Assembly (NCBI GenBank): GCA_019722365.1
Contig: JADFUC010001668.1
Location: forward strand, 1-64,000
Reading direction: 5' to 3'
DNA length: 64,000 nucleotides
Source of the DNA: Lithospermum erythrorhizon
Taxonomy: Eukaryota; Streptophyta; Magnoliopsida; Boraginales; Boraginaceae
Below the pieces are notes generated by a model. That model was not told the origin of the DNA. It was given only the letters and a program-made list of their open reading frames with translations, and did not search any database. Of the stretch, positions 25,171-37,559 are shown piece by piece. Numbering within the stretch: the first letter of the stretch is position 1; each line of letters starts with the position of its first letter. Both the position numbers and the translations under genes were made by a program.

Positions 25171-25968
25171 TTGACCACGAACAACAATATGCATAGTCTT
25201 AATTGAAGCAACAACACACATATAACAAATACTATTAACTTAAGATGAGAACATAACAAACATGTTCTAAGATGAGAAAAACAAGATGACATAGATTGGT
25301 ATATATTGCATATCAAATTGGAAAGTGGAGACTAATTCGTTATCGCACATAGTCACCAACGGGTCCAAATGTCACTACAAAGATTTGGAACATTTCCATT
25401 AGAACTATCAGTTTAGTCAACCACAAAATATATAAACTGTATAACATAAATAAACAATGAAAACAAGTTATAAAACAAGAAAGGAAAGAGTAGAGAAAGA
25501 GAAGCACAAGATTTCGAACATTCAATATAAAGCAAGGAAGGCTAGAAATCCTTATTCTATAGATGTTTCTCCGAATTATAACCTGAAATTCAAAACGCTT
25601 TCTCAATCTTAAAAATACATCTAAATGGACTCAAATAGCATCAAACGAAGGACCAAATCCAAAAAAATCACCACAAACCATAATAAAAATGAATCATCTT
25701 TTTTATGTTGTAGGCTTCCAAGAAATAATTCATTATCACATGTATAATTTACCGAAGAAATACTTTTATACCTATGTATCTTGTCCACCATGTTGCAACC
25801 CAAATCGAGTCCTAGTAGCTTTGCAGTTAGAAGAAAAAGTCATTTGGTCCAATATAATACACAAATGAATTCATGTGACTGAAGGATGGACTGATAAAGG
25901 GGGGCTATATGCATTCCCTAACAAGGAATCGCCTCGAGCCGTAGAGCTAATGAGGAGATGAAAGTCAC

Positions 25969-26064
25969 CTAAAAATGAAATATCACAAGCAAGCTGAGTG
26001 AGTAAGAATTTAGAGTTCCAGCATCTGGATCATCTATATTATGTGTTCTGGCCCATTCTTTAAC
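25969..26064 (-). pseudogene. Captured exon of a HESO1/URT1-type RNA nucleotidyltransferase
   Basis: The 96-nt exon has a proper acceptor (ATTTGCAG) and donor (GTGACT). It encodes VKEWARTHNIDDPDAGTLNS then YSLSLLVIFHF, which matches the central nucleotidyltransferase/PAP-associated segment of plant terminal uridylyltransferases such as HESO1 (VKEWAKAHNIN..., SYSLSLLVIFHFQ). Such enzymes add uridines to 3' ends of small RNAs. The last codon, expected CAG (Gln), is TAG here. No other exon of the enzyme is recognisable nearby, so this is an isolated fragment and not a working gene. Confidence 0.7.
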
Positions 26065-26208
26065 CTGCAAATTATCCTAATAATAACATGTTGCATAGAG
26101 TAAGTTTTAAACTTGGCCAGTTGCAACAAATAACAAGCTTTCGGTGAGGGTTAATTTAAAAAAAGGGTGATAATAGGAAACAAACTACTTAGGAATGAAC
26201 TCCATACC

Positions 26209-26304
26209 TATGCACCTTCTCCTGGACTTTTTGCTGCTATAAAAACAAAACCAACATCAGGAAATAAACCAATCCCGTTCTCTGGCATGGCAAGAACAGT
26301 TTTC
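26209..26304 (-). pseudogene. Captured exon of a 3-hydroxyisobutyryl-CoA hydrolase-like gene
   Basis: The minus strand encodes [20 protein letters not shown] then [11 protein letters not shown], between an acceptor (TGGCCAG) and a donor (GTATGG). [17 protein letters not shown] is the strongly conserved core of the CHY1/HIBCH family in the enoyl-CoA hydratase superfamily, which acts in valine breakdown. A TAG closes the exon at the donor. No flanking exons of the hydrolase are visible, and the next exon-like piece, 144 bp downstream, belongs to a different family. It is therefore a shuffled fragment. Confidence 0.7.
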
Positions 26305-27218
26305 TGGCCATAATCATTACAGACAAGTGCAAATCTTAGAGTACAAGTTATAGCATAAAATTGATATAATCTATTTGTTATAGCATAAAAATTGATATAA
26401 TCTATTTGTTATAGCAGAAAATTGATACAATCTATTTGCTAAATCAAATTGAGCTCCTGACATGAAGAAAACTGCCAAAGATACAGCTAGATAGGTCGAA
26501 AGTTCAAAGAATGAATAGTGCATTATATAAACCATAAGACTAAAATCACATCTATACTTCCTTTCTGGTAGTTATCTGCTTGATATCAACACTTGAAGGT
26601 AAAACAGAACTATGATTTTGTTATCTATAGCAGACATTCAAAATTCACATGTATCCTACTTCTCAAAGTGGCACTATCTGCAATTGAATCAACATTTGTA
26701 TGCCCTAATACATATTGCTAACTAAAGAACAATATCGAAGAAGCATAAATTCAAGAAACAAAACTTTACATATATCACAAGGAAGAGAGTTTTCAAATTT
26801 CAAGTGACAATGTTCTGGCAAATTCATACCAAGAACAATGACCAATAATAAGAAGTTAAGAACTATCGATAGCATATATATACCCATAACAAAGTCCAAT
26901 AATTTCAATAATAAACTCTTACAGAGTAGAAACAAAGTCATTTGAAGTGCAAGTAAAAATTCTCCAGCTACAAGGATCTAAATATACAAGACGCTATACA
27001 ATGATGTATACTATTCTTTTGGCCATCAAGGCCACAGTTACAGTCATTTCGTTTCTTTATTGTGTTTGTCTTATTTGTCACGATCAGCTATTTTTCTTGT
27101 TGGTTGGGCCAGCTATTTGTGTTTAGAAGAGTTCATTTTCAACTACACAGAAAAAAAAAAAAATCAAATCTCAAGAAATCTACCAACTCAAAAGAATATT
27201 GTAGGACTATTTACTCAC

Positions 27219-27300
27219 CTTCATAGTTAATTCTAGCACGAGGAACAGTAGCAAAAGCTTGGTCCACCAATGCCAAAATCATCGAATCCATCTTTGTTCT
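27219..27300 (-). pseudogene. Exon-like fragment of an unidentified gene
   Basis: An 82-nt open segment with acceptor (TTTGGCCAG) and donor (GTGAGT) encodes RTKMDSMILALVDQAFATVP then RARINYE. Codon use and the clean splice borders look like a true exon. I do not recognise the protein. It shares orientation with the hydrolase and nucleotidyltransferase fragments to its left and would be the first exon if all three were co-transcribed. Confidence 0.4.
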
Positions 27301-27639
27301 CTGGCCAAACCAAAACAATCTTAATACATTTCAAAGAGTTGGTAAAATCCAACAATTTTAAGCTATAAGATTGTTAAATAAAGAAAAATTTAGCAGTTCC
27401 ATCATCTATGGTAACGACTACCTCCAAAACTTCAACCGAAACAAAAGTTGTAATCTATCCATAATAATCAATTAAAAATCCTAAAACCCATGAATTCCGG
27501 CTTTGGTTGATATGAGGACACCCACAATCATATAAAGTAGCCATCAATAAAGTCAGTACCCACTTGTTTGACTTCACAAAAAATACACCATAAATCAACA
27601 TCAGCTGAAATGGTGTTGGGTGGGCAACACTATACACAC

Positions 27640-30110
27640 GCCAAAAGCAGTATTTTGAGGTGGAAATATTTATTTGCCTTATCTTGGCACATCGCTTGGC
27701 TATGCGGGTGTTTATAACGTATAAGCAGTGTCAGGTTCTTGCTACAATGGCTGAGTCGGGCGCGTATAAAAACAGAATTGACATTTTAATAGCGTCGATT
27801 AATTTGTTTGTTTGTACGCCAAAGCGAATTATATTTATGCTTAATGCGGATCAGCCGAATTTTTTATGTGTTGTTTGATACTTGGCGTTGTATTAGGCTT
27901 TGTTATAATTAACATAACAAATATTAAATAATTTATTACGTAAGAATGAATTAAATATATTACACATAAGAATGAATTAAATATGTCTACATCTGAATGA
28001 AATAAATAACTAATTACATAAAAATGAAATAAATAATTAATTACGTAAGAATGAATTAAATAGTAATTCCATAAGAAGAAAACTAATCTCGTTATTGTTT
28101 TCATCTTTCAAAAAACAACAAAGCTTCTTTAGTCTCGTGAAAATTGCACACACTTGAGATGCTACCAAATGAATCGTTGATGGCAATTTATATAAAGTAC
28201 CAACAAAGCTTATATGAAATTGTTTGTTAACATTTACTATGAATTGTGTAATTTATTATGAAATTGTTTTCTTAACATTTACTATGGTGTGTAGATTTTA
28301 TTGTAAATTGTTTCTTAACAAATGGAAGTAATTCTTTTCAAACTCTACTCATTTAAATTTTGAATGCCGATAATTATTTAATATTAAATTATATCGAGAA
28401 TGTAGGTGACAAGTTGCAGAATATGAAATTGTGGAGTGAAATTATAATAAATTGTGTATTAATACGTTCGAATTTTGGTCATTTTGAATGTTATTATTTG
28501 AATAATAGTGAGTCGATAAATGATTAAAATTGATTCTGCATTGGTAAATTGAACATTTAACGATTTGAATATGTGTCGAAAACATGATTATCTGATCGAT
28601 GCGATAAAGTACCAAATTTATTCCGTGTCACTAATTCAACTAACAACTAAATATAATGTTCATGATTAAACAAGAATGAAAAAAATTTGCTCGCTTGCGA
28701 GCAACTGATAAAACAACTTCATTTGTTTGTTACCAAGCACGGCGATAATTAAGCTTGTTGCTTTCGGCAACCGTAAGTAATTGATTTGCTGTGGCTTGAC
28801 GGCAGTTAATGACGCCTTGCTTGGCCCCGCGGCGTCGATGTGGCAACCTTGACCCCTTTTTACGGTTTTTATATATATCGTAAAAACCAAATTGCGCACG
28901 GTTTTATTGGCATAACAATCAATTTTGCACTTGGTTTTATTGATAAACAACGAATTTGCCTTGTTGGTATGCCATATCACAAGCGAATTTTTCCTAAAGC
29001 TTAAATACTAGCAATAGTTCACCATTTGACAAAATCACATTTCCTTTAAATTTCCGGCGGATTTGTTGTGGAAGCTTTCAACTCAAATTTGTGTTCATGA
29101 AGCAATTAACAATTCAATAAAAACGAAGTAAAGTAAAAAATTTAATCATTTGTTTATATTATAAGCAATTTATTTTAAATATGAATTGTGTACTTATTAT
29201 GAAATTGGTATGAATTATTATGTTGTTATGAAAGCTGTTTCTTAAGATTATGAATTGTGTATTAGTATACTTATTTGTGTATTATAATTGTGTATTCAAT
29301 TCGAATCATATTATGTGTTTTTGTGTATTTAAAAATTATGGTTGTTTGTTAAAGATTTATTGTCAATTCAGACATCCATATTTTATTGTGTATTCAATTT
29401 GAATCATATTATGTTTCTATAAGATTTATTGTTATAGAATTACTTAGTATTTTGTTAAGTAACAATCGAAATAAAATCGTGCTTAAAATAGAACAGGCGA
29501 ATTGATAATTTGTTCGTTTCATGACGACAATTATTTGTAGACATTTATGCAACAAAGGTCGAGCAATGATTACAGTACATTAACCGCATTTATTAAAGTG
29601 TAATGAGAATGAATTGTGTATTAAATTGAATCAAAATGTAATGAATTGTGTATTTAATAGTATCAATTTATGAATTATATATTAGCAAATTATTGACATT
29701 GTGAAATTATGAAATATGAGATTATGATTAAATAATAAAATTATGAAATATTATGAAATTATGAAATTATTATGAAATATCAAATGAGTAAAGAGTATAA
29801 AATTATGAAATATTATGAAACTATTATGAAAATATGAAATTATAAAATTTTAGATTATGAAATATGAAATATGAAATATGAAATTATAAAATTATGAAAT
29901 TATAAAATTATGAAATTATTATATAAAAATATGGTTAATTTTAGATTATGAGAAATCGTAAAATAATAACATAAGCGTCTGATTATAAAATTTGATGAAA
30001 ATTATGAAATATGGTAAACTATGGTCAAAATAGTAAATTATGGTTAAATTATGGTAAAAAATGGTAACGTTATGTGAAATTATGACATATGAAATATGGT
30101 AATTTCTACC
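27640..30110. repeat. Low-complexity AT-rich repeat region
   Basis: No gene is seen. 27,900-28,080 has irregular repeats of 'gaattaaata(a)' and 'ttacgtaagaatgaattaaa'. 29,130-29,460 repeats 'tgaattgtgtattta'-type words. 29,690-30,100 is a degenerate array of 'atgaaatt' and 'atgaaatat'. A GC-richer island at about 28,680-28,860 ('ttgctcgcttgcgagcaa' and nearby) stands out but holds no recognisable gene. Confidence 0.6.
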
Positions 30111-30181
30111 CGGTTTGCTATAGGAAGCGGTGGATCGGATGACGGCCCGAGCATTATGAAAATATTATTATATATTTAACT

Positions 30182-30997
30182 TTGTATAACATTGTATGGA
30201 AAAATGGCTTAAATCGTTCCATTTATCATAGCAACATGTCGTGTGGACACCATGGGCCCTATCTCACTCCATCGACTATGTCATATTATCACGGTTGCAT
30301 ACGCTTCTTGAATGTCGATGAAGCGTATATCTTACGGAGAAAGTTACCTGACGATTCGGGAGGGTACAAGCCGATCCAGCCCCCCCGCCCATTGAGCTTA
30401 GAGAAGGGACGGCTTGTAGGTAATGTGCGAATATTGAGAAATTAATGCGGAGATTCGAGATTACACGGACTAGTATGCAATTTCACCCGTATTTCAACCT
30501 ACGTGATGGGTCCCCCTGCATATATAGCTACGCAGACTTCGGACGACTACATGAGTTGGTATTTGCCTCGGACTCATATTAGAGTGCATAACCCAGCTTG
30601 GCTAGACATGCCCGTCTATGTAGATACGATGTTCTACCCGGCCTCGCGGCCGAGGTATATGATATTTGTTAAGTGTATTTTTCATCACCTTATATTATAT
30701 TGTTTATTATCATATACTAACATATTATTTTTCTTGTTTAAATTCTGGCCCGATTTGCGATCGAAATGCGGCTTAAATACTCCTCGATATACAGCATACA
30801 TGGAGACACATCACGATCCATTACATGGCTTTCGGTGGAGGCGTTGTATCGACTTGCGGGACAAGAGGGTTGCCGGTGTAATGCGTCGGGTCGATGAATC
30901 GATGGTGGGGGCCGGTCATGGCGCTTGTGGCTTCGGCGAGCGGTTCATCACCCTCGGCATGGGCGGCATAGCTATCCGAGTTACAATGCCACTTTAG
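30182..30997 (+). pseudogene. Possible plant-mobile-domain (PMD) remnant
   Basis: Two open stretches (30,182-30,445 and 30,503-30,997) lie in a GC-richer island within AT-rich repeats. The second contains TSDDYMSWYLPRTHIRVHNP, which resembles the C-terminal part of PMD proteins (MAIN-like or 'phosphatase 7 long form' homologues, often carried by Mutator-like and gypsy elements) with their YxxWYxxxTHxxxxNP-like line. The first stretch (YYHGCIRFLNVDEAYILRRK) is less clear. The tail after ASRPRYMIF reads like intron or shifted sequence. I take this as a decayed transposon-borne gene piece; the family call is tentative. Confidence 0.35.
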
Positions 30998-31239
30998 TCC
31001 AGGAACCAAAACAACCCGGGGAATAACCGGGAATGATTAGTTTCAATTGTGTATTTTTCAGATATGATAAATGATGTTTTTCTATGTTACAGTACGTTTA
31101 TTTATTTTTTCCTATCCGATAATTATAGTAAATGTTTACTATTTTTTTACATTATGCAAATTCATAATAAGTTAACGCTTACTAAGTTAACACAGAACGA
31201 GGACATGATTCACGTGCATGACGACATGATTCACTATTA

Positions 31240-31500
31240 AGTAATGAACGAATTACTCTCATGTTTGTAATTAATTACATAAAAATGAGTTAAATAATGA
31301 ACGAATGAATTACATAAATTAAATAATGAACGAATGAATTAAACAATAAATTAAATAATTAAATAATGAACGAATGAATTAAATAATGAGCGAATGGGTA
31401 AACAATGAATCAAATAATTAATTACATGAAAATGAATTAGATAATGAATTAAGTAATGAGCAATTACTCTCATGTTTGTAAAAAGAAAATGAGCGTTTTC
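31240..31500. repeat. Short-period repeat 'aatgaacgaatgaattaaat'
   Basis: Irregular tandem units built from 'aatgaacgaatgaatta' and 'aattacataaaaatgaatta' fill the stretch. They resemble the array at 27,900-28,080, about 3.3 kb to the left, so the two arrays may flank one inserted block. Confidence 0.6.
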
Positions 31501-33430
31501 ACTTTGTAAAAATATTAGCAGAAATTATTATTGCAAACTAGCAAATTCGAGGATGTGGTTGTTGTCAAACAAGCGAAGATACTGAAAATGCTTGTTTCAT
31601 ATGGCCAATTAATACATCTTTGTTCACAACAAGCGAATTTGAGTCATGCTTGTTTTTGTAACAGCCAATTAAGCTGTTATGAAACTAACAAGTGCATAAT
31701 TCGCTTGTTTACTAACTAACCTGGACAAAATTCGCCTATTTCTTAACAAACATGATCCGTGTTCGGTAGGGGTAAAATAGTAATTTCACATTGTTCATTT
31801 CTTGTTTTTGGTGTGTGTGTATAGCAGTTCGGTGTTGGGTTTGGATGTAAAATATTTGTACACTTTATCTTTATTTGCAAATTGTAGTAGTTAGGAAGTT
31901 TAAATTAAGGGCAAAATTATTTATTTATTTGAAAAAATTATTATTACGGGGTATTGTGTGTATAGTGTTTGTTTGAGGGGTGAAATGACTATTTGCCCTC
32001 CTCTATTTTTAAGTGTAGTAGTTATAGAAATTATATCCAGGAACAAAATAATCATTTCAATCACAAAATTATTATTTGGGTGTGTATATTGGATGGAAAA
32101 CAGCCATCTAATATTGGGTCAATTAAAAGTAAATAAAAAATGTGCCTAAAAAGCAGATTTTGTGGACGGCTCAGATCACCTTATCCAACGGTTTAAAGGA
32201 GGCTTTTATATATATAATCTAATATTGTTCGTATCATTCATGGGAGTAAATTTTCGTATATTTCAATTGCAATATTTAAACGACAAGACAAAACCGTGTG
32301 CCACTTCTAGTTTACCATTGTTCATATACTATTGGCGAGAAAACCATCGGCTGGAAAGACCACTCTTATATATCACGAGGATGATTTACATAATCGTTCA
32401 ACTACTCTCTCAAATATATTTTAATTGTTAATGTTTTTGTTATTTGGAAGAACTTATTAATTATATTTTGAAAAATTAAAATAAAATATGTTAATTAAAG
32501 TATACTAGCCAGATTTTTGTATTACCATGCTTTACTCTCCTTGTAAAATATGCCAAATAAAGTATACTAGCTAATATTTTGTATTCTCATCCTTTACTCT
32601 CTTTATAAAATATCTCAAATAAATTATCATGCTTTTCTCTCTTTTTTTCTAATAGTTAACATTGAAATTTAAAGAGATTGTATAAAATTTATGACAAATT
32701 AGGATATGCCAAATAAGTAAGTATTATAATATTTTTTTAAATTTAAAGGGATAAAATATAATTTTTGAAAAAGCTGGTGGGGCCAAGATAGTAAGAGCCC
32801 CGTCACTACCAACACTCCTTCCACTATAATGAAATTCGAATGTGCTAGCTTAACTGCTTAGACTATTTGATTGTGTCATCATGCTTTACTCTCCTATAGT
32901 AAAATGATTTGACACTAAAATCTTATAATAAGTTGCTCTTAACATGATATCAATATTAAGTCTTCATTATTTTTCTATTACATGATAATCATATGATAGA
33001 ATAAACCATTCCAGATTGAATGTGGCAATATTATGAGGTAGAGATGTTGTCGGTTTGGATCAAAGCAAAAAAATAAAAAAATGAGACCGAGCCGAAATGG
33101 TTTTAAAAAAATCAAAATCGATAAAAATTAGTTGACCTCGATTTTAGCATAAAGTGAACCAAAACCGATATAACCAAACCGAATATACATTTTTTGTTTA
33201 AAATATACATATTTGTGATATTATTTAACTTTTTAATTTAATTTATAGATATTTAAAATAGATAATTCAACAGTTTTCTAAACTAAAAGAACAGTTCTCT
33301 CCGAACAAGGAAGCATAAAGTCCAAACAACCATTTAATTTGTAATAAATTTTTAGTTTCTTCTAAGAAACCTCTCTAATTGATTAAATGGCATGTACTTC
33401 ATAACTTTTTGGATCGTTATGTAAAAAATA
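31501..33430. other. AT-rich DNA without a gene
   Basis: 31,540-31,740 carries several copies of 'caagcgaa' or its complement. 31,760-32,110 has MITE-like words ('ggtaaaatagtaatttcac', 'gtgtgtatag') that also occur near 20,610 and 27,620. 32,500-32,650 has two copies of 'ttaaagtatactagc' and three of 'ctttactctc'. No coding region is credible. Confidence 0.4.
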
Positions 33431-33680
33431 TTTCTTCCGTCCCAATTTACTTGATCATGAAAGTAAAAATTACTTTATTTGAGGCTTGATTAATAGTACT
33501 AATATACCCTTAAAAGATACTTTATCAAAAAAAGTTTAATTAATCATGAAAACAAAAAGTACTTTATCAAGGGATAAAAGTGAAAATATCAAGATAAAGT
33601 TACATTGAATTCCTATATGATCAAGTAAGAAGGAAAAGAAATTTTTTGCTACATGATCAAGTAAATTGGGACGGATGGAG
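33431..33680. mobile_element. Stowaway-type MITE
   Basis: The 250-bp element is flanked by TA. The left end carries CCGTCCCAATTTACTTGATC and the right end its complement (gatcaagtaaattgggacgg). It is the same family as the element at about 52,316-52,560, sharing the words 'acaaaaagtactttat' and 'ataaagttgcattga'-like sequence. Confidence 0.85.
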
Positions 33681-34029
33681 TATGTTTTTTATCGTGAATT
33701 TTTAATTAATTTATTTATAAAACCGAAAAATCGACCGAACTGAACCGGTAATCATAAAATCCACATCAGCCTAACTGATTCAAACCGAGTTAATTTTCAA
33801 CCAATATGTCTGATATATCTAAAAAAATCGATAGAATTAGTTTCGTAAAACAAAATTTGAAAAAAAAAACTGATGGAACCTAACCGAAAAAATCCCTACT
33901 ATGACTCTATGAGGTACATATGTTATATGGTCCGACAATAAATTTGTTCCCATATATTGAATATGGGATAGGCCATAGGCATACATACTACATAGACTCT
34001 TTAAAGTAAGGAATATGAGGGGTGGTATG

Positions 34030-34660
34030 TAGTCTATTATAACGGAAGTGAATTGATACCAAACAAATGTAAATTTAAGATAAGGAATTAAGTAAAGTAG
34101 TGAAAATAAAGGGATAGAGATTTTAACGTGATATTCTTAACAATGTGTTAGGACTAATCCACATGCAAAGTGACAAAACAGATTTCACTATAATAGAGGA
34201 ACATACAGACAATGAGCTAAGCCTAACTCCCACTGTAGATCAATGCACCTAGACGAATAGAATTAATGCATATACTATTCCTAAAATAGAATTACAAGGC
34301 CTAAACTATTTAAGAACCCTAACTCTCTATTCAATAGTCAATACAATAAGATTTTAGGGTTAAAAACTCGAAAACTCCTGGAAGGGTATTTATAGGCTCA
34401 AAATCCCCTCAGAAAATACGCGCATTGTAACTTGAGCAAGTTCAGACCCAAGTCTCGATCCCCGTCTTGGAAAAAGATTGCTTCCATCGAGACTTACAAC
34501 AAGTCTCAATGAAAGTCCCGATGTGCTCGACAACAACTTTGGGATATGAGTCGGGACTTTCCATCTCTCGATGAAAGTCCCGATTTGTTATCCACACAAC
34601 TTAGCACGTTGTTGGGACATGGATCGAGACTTGCCCAAATCCCGATCCAAGTCCCGACCG
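34030..34660 (-). repeat. Probable copia solo LTR
   Basis: The left part (gtgaaaataaagggatagag...) and 'gtgttagga' resemble copia LTR sequence. The right part is crowded with 'aagtcccgat' and its complement, as in the two LTRs of the copia element at 44.6-47.6 kb. No internal region or second LTR lies next to it, which suggests a solo LTR. The exact ends are not visible to me. Confidence 0.35.
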
Positions 34661-36900
34661 ACTCAAAATGATAGCAATGATTGAAGGATTTTCCACATAG
34701 TCAACTTATTCCCATCATTATTTATATACTTTTTCAAATTAATTTTTTCACTACAGTAACTCAATTTTCCCTCCTTTCCGTGATCACCAACATTTCTTTC
34801 TCTTATAGGCTTATATATACTATAAAATAGATTGCTAGATGTGCAACCATTGCACACTTAAGTTTTCTTTTTTCTATTTTGAAAGTTTCCACTCCATGTA
34901 TGAATGGTCATAGGTGTGTTTTAGTTTTTACACTAAATCACATATTTCAGTTTTTTTCGATTCTGTGAAATTCGGTTTTCAGTCAATCGATTTATTTCGG
35001 TGAGGTTCAAATCGAATTTCCGATGCGATTCGGTGTTAATCAGATTTTTAAAAAATAAAATACGATTTATAAAAGGTAACATGAAAATATCAAATTGTAC
35101 ACAAAACAAATTATTTGATGTCACCATTTATCAAACAAATCCAAATAAATTAATGATCGAACAACATCGGATTCAGTTATGAAATGAATCAATTTAAACT
35201 TCATTTTTATTACATTTGCATTAGTGAGATATGAACTTCAAACATGATTTGTTACCTTACTAAACTAGTCGTAATTACAAAGGGGCATGGAAATGTAATT
35301 CTATTATAACCATATACGAAGATTAAATGTTAAATGTTAATTCAATACAAATATATGTTATAAATAATTAAATTTTATGTGAAATATATATAACAAATTT
35401 TTAAAATTAACTAAATATAAAAGATCGGTGCGATTTGGTTTGGGATAAAATCACAAACCTGAAAAATGTTTCAATTTTGAAATAATTCAAACATCATCAG
35501 TTGCGATTTCAAAAAAAAATCAAACATATCGGTTCACATCGGTGTGATTTGGTTTTTTTCAATTTAGCCATCCCTAATTCCATGTAAGAGTATTTTTGGG
35601 AAATTCACACCATATTTTTTAATGATAATTTTAATATAGGTTTAAGGTTGATGTAAATTGAATATATAGTCTTTTCTTATCTTAATATTTTTTTAATAGA
35701 AACGATTGATATTCATTTATAAAGTGTAAAAAAATCACAAATACATGAATGTAGCGCGACATACACATAAATTAATTAAAATTCATCCCTAAATGGTAAC
35801 TAATAATTATATTAAAAATCAGATAGATTATTTATAAAAAGTCATACCAAAAGAAAATACATTATAGATATGCACGCAATCTAACTTTGTAGATCCAAAT
35901 GATGCTGATAAATAGCATCTAAGAGTTTAGAGATAATATTTGATAATTGTTGGACATCTTATTACTTGAGTATGTAAACCATTTTTTATTATAGGTTATA
36001 TTTATTTGATAATTACATCAATAAAGTATGTTTTAATTAGGTGAAGAAGTCGAAGAACAAATAACAATCTTATTAACATAAAGGAAAAATAATATTACAC
36101 AAAAATATATAAAAAAAACTAAAAACAAATAAAAAATATGAAAAGGGTAAAAGTAATCGTTAAAATGATGGTTATCCTGTCTTAAAAGATGATGAAGATG
36201 AGTTTTAAGGAAGAAGATGAACATATTTTTTAAGACAAAAATTCTTTATTTCTAAGGATAGATAGAGAGGCGTGAGAGAAGATGGTTTCATTTTTCTTAT
36301 CTCAATAATATAAAAATCTGAAAGATTACATATAAAAATATTAAATGATTCATTATTTCCTAAATTCCCTCTCAGATTTTTCTTGATCTCATTGGCTTTA
36401 TCATATTACTGTCAAAGCATATATTTTCTTTAATTCTGATATATGTCAATTACATATCAATTATTAAAATAACCTAACTTAATCAGATATCTTTACTAAA
36501 TAAACCAAACCAAATCATGTCTCATCTTACTAAGTGAGATTGGCTATATAAATACGACGTCTCCCATTAGTCAAATATCTTCATGATTTGCATTACAAAA
36601 TTAACATCTAGAATGAATATAATTGTAATTAAACTTGCACAACTTAGGCGGTAGTTGTTAAATTATTTAAGAAATTAAACTTAAAAAATTCAGCACTTTT
36701 TTTATTAAGTTTGTTTGTTACTAATTATTTTAAGTACCGAATAAAGTAAGATCTTATCAAAATCCTTAAGAGATTTTTAAGTTGAAATTTTTGACTTAAT
36801 TTTCTCCTCTTAACCAAATCAGAAATGATAAAATCCAAATTTATATATTTATATAAATAATTTTCTTGCATGACATTTTCAAAATTGCACATTTTTATTT
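34661..36900. other. AT-rich intergenic DNA
   Basis: No gene was found. Words such as 'attcggttttcagtcaatcg' and 'gcgatttggtttggg' (about 34,960-35,580) resemble the phrase-like, U-rich repeats common in plant intergenic DNA. None has clear ends. Confidence 0.4.
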
Positions 36901-36934
36901 AGATGAACTAAAATTTCTTATTATTTTTATTACA

Positions 36935-37440
36935 ATTAATATATTATTATTATTATTATTATTTCAAGTATTATTATTATCATTATTGATGTTATAATTA
37001 TAATAACAATTATTACTATTATAAATATAATCATTATATTTGTTATTATCATTATTTTACTTAAATTATTGTCATTATTATTATTACAGTATCATTATTA
37101 TAATAAGTATAATGTACTATTATTATTATTATAATTATCATTATTATAATGTTATTATTATTATTATCATTAATTATTATTATTATCATTATTATATCAT
37201 TATTATAATAGTTATAGTTATAATAATTATTATTAATTTATAGTAATAATAATTATATTATAAATGTATAATAATAATAATAATAATTATTATTTAATGA
37301 TAATAATAACAATGGTATTGTATTATTGTTATTATTATATTACTATTAATGATATTATCACTAATGTGTGTATAGTTTTTTTATAATAATAATGATATTA
37401 TTAATATTACAATTATTATTATTATTATTTTATAATAAAT
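36935..37440. repeat. Long ATT/TTA-rich simple-sequence tract
   Basis: About 500 bp are composed almost only of ATT, TTA and ATA triplets with sporadic C and G, an interrupted and clearly old (ATT)n array. Similar but purer arrays occur at 50,620-50,790 and 51,126-51,190. The open frame seen here (Tyr/Ile-rich) is an artefact of the repeat. Confidence 0.85.
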
Positions 37441-37559
37441 TCTTTATTATTTATTTAATCATATTTATTCTATTAGATTTAATTAAAATATTTATTATTC
37501 ATTTATCTATTTTCATGTTATATATTTAATATATGATTTATATATAAATGGAATAAGGT

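Noticed and set aside
27900..31440. CRISPR-like or centromeric array
   Set aside because: The repeats are short, irregular and AT-rich with no regular repeat-spacer pattern. This is low-complexity plant DNA.
32462..32513. 5' end of the Helitron at 32,513
   Set aside because: TC at the start and the A/T context are right, but the evidence is only a few bases, and the 8-kb span would include apparently unrelated repeats. It is kept as a weak candidate and not called as a feature.
36935..37440. Open frame rich in Tyr and Ile (67 codons)
   Set aside because: It is a direct translation of the ATT-rich simple repeat, without any domain or gene-like codon use.
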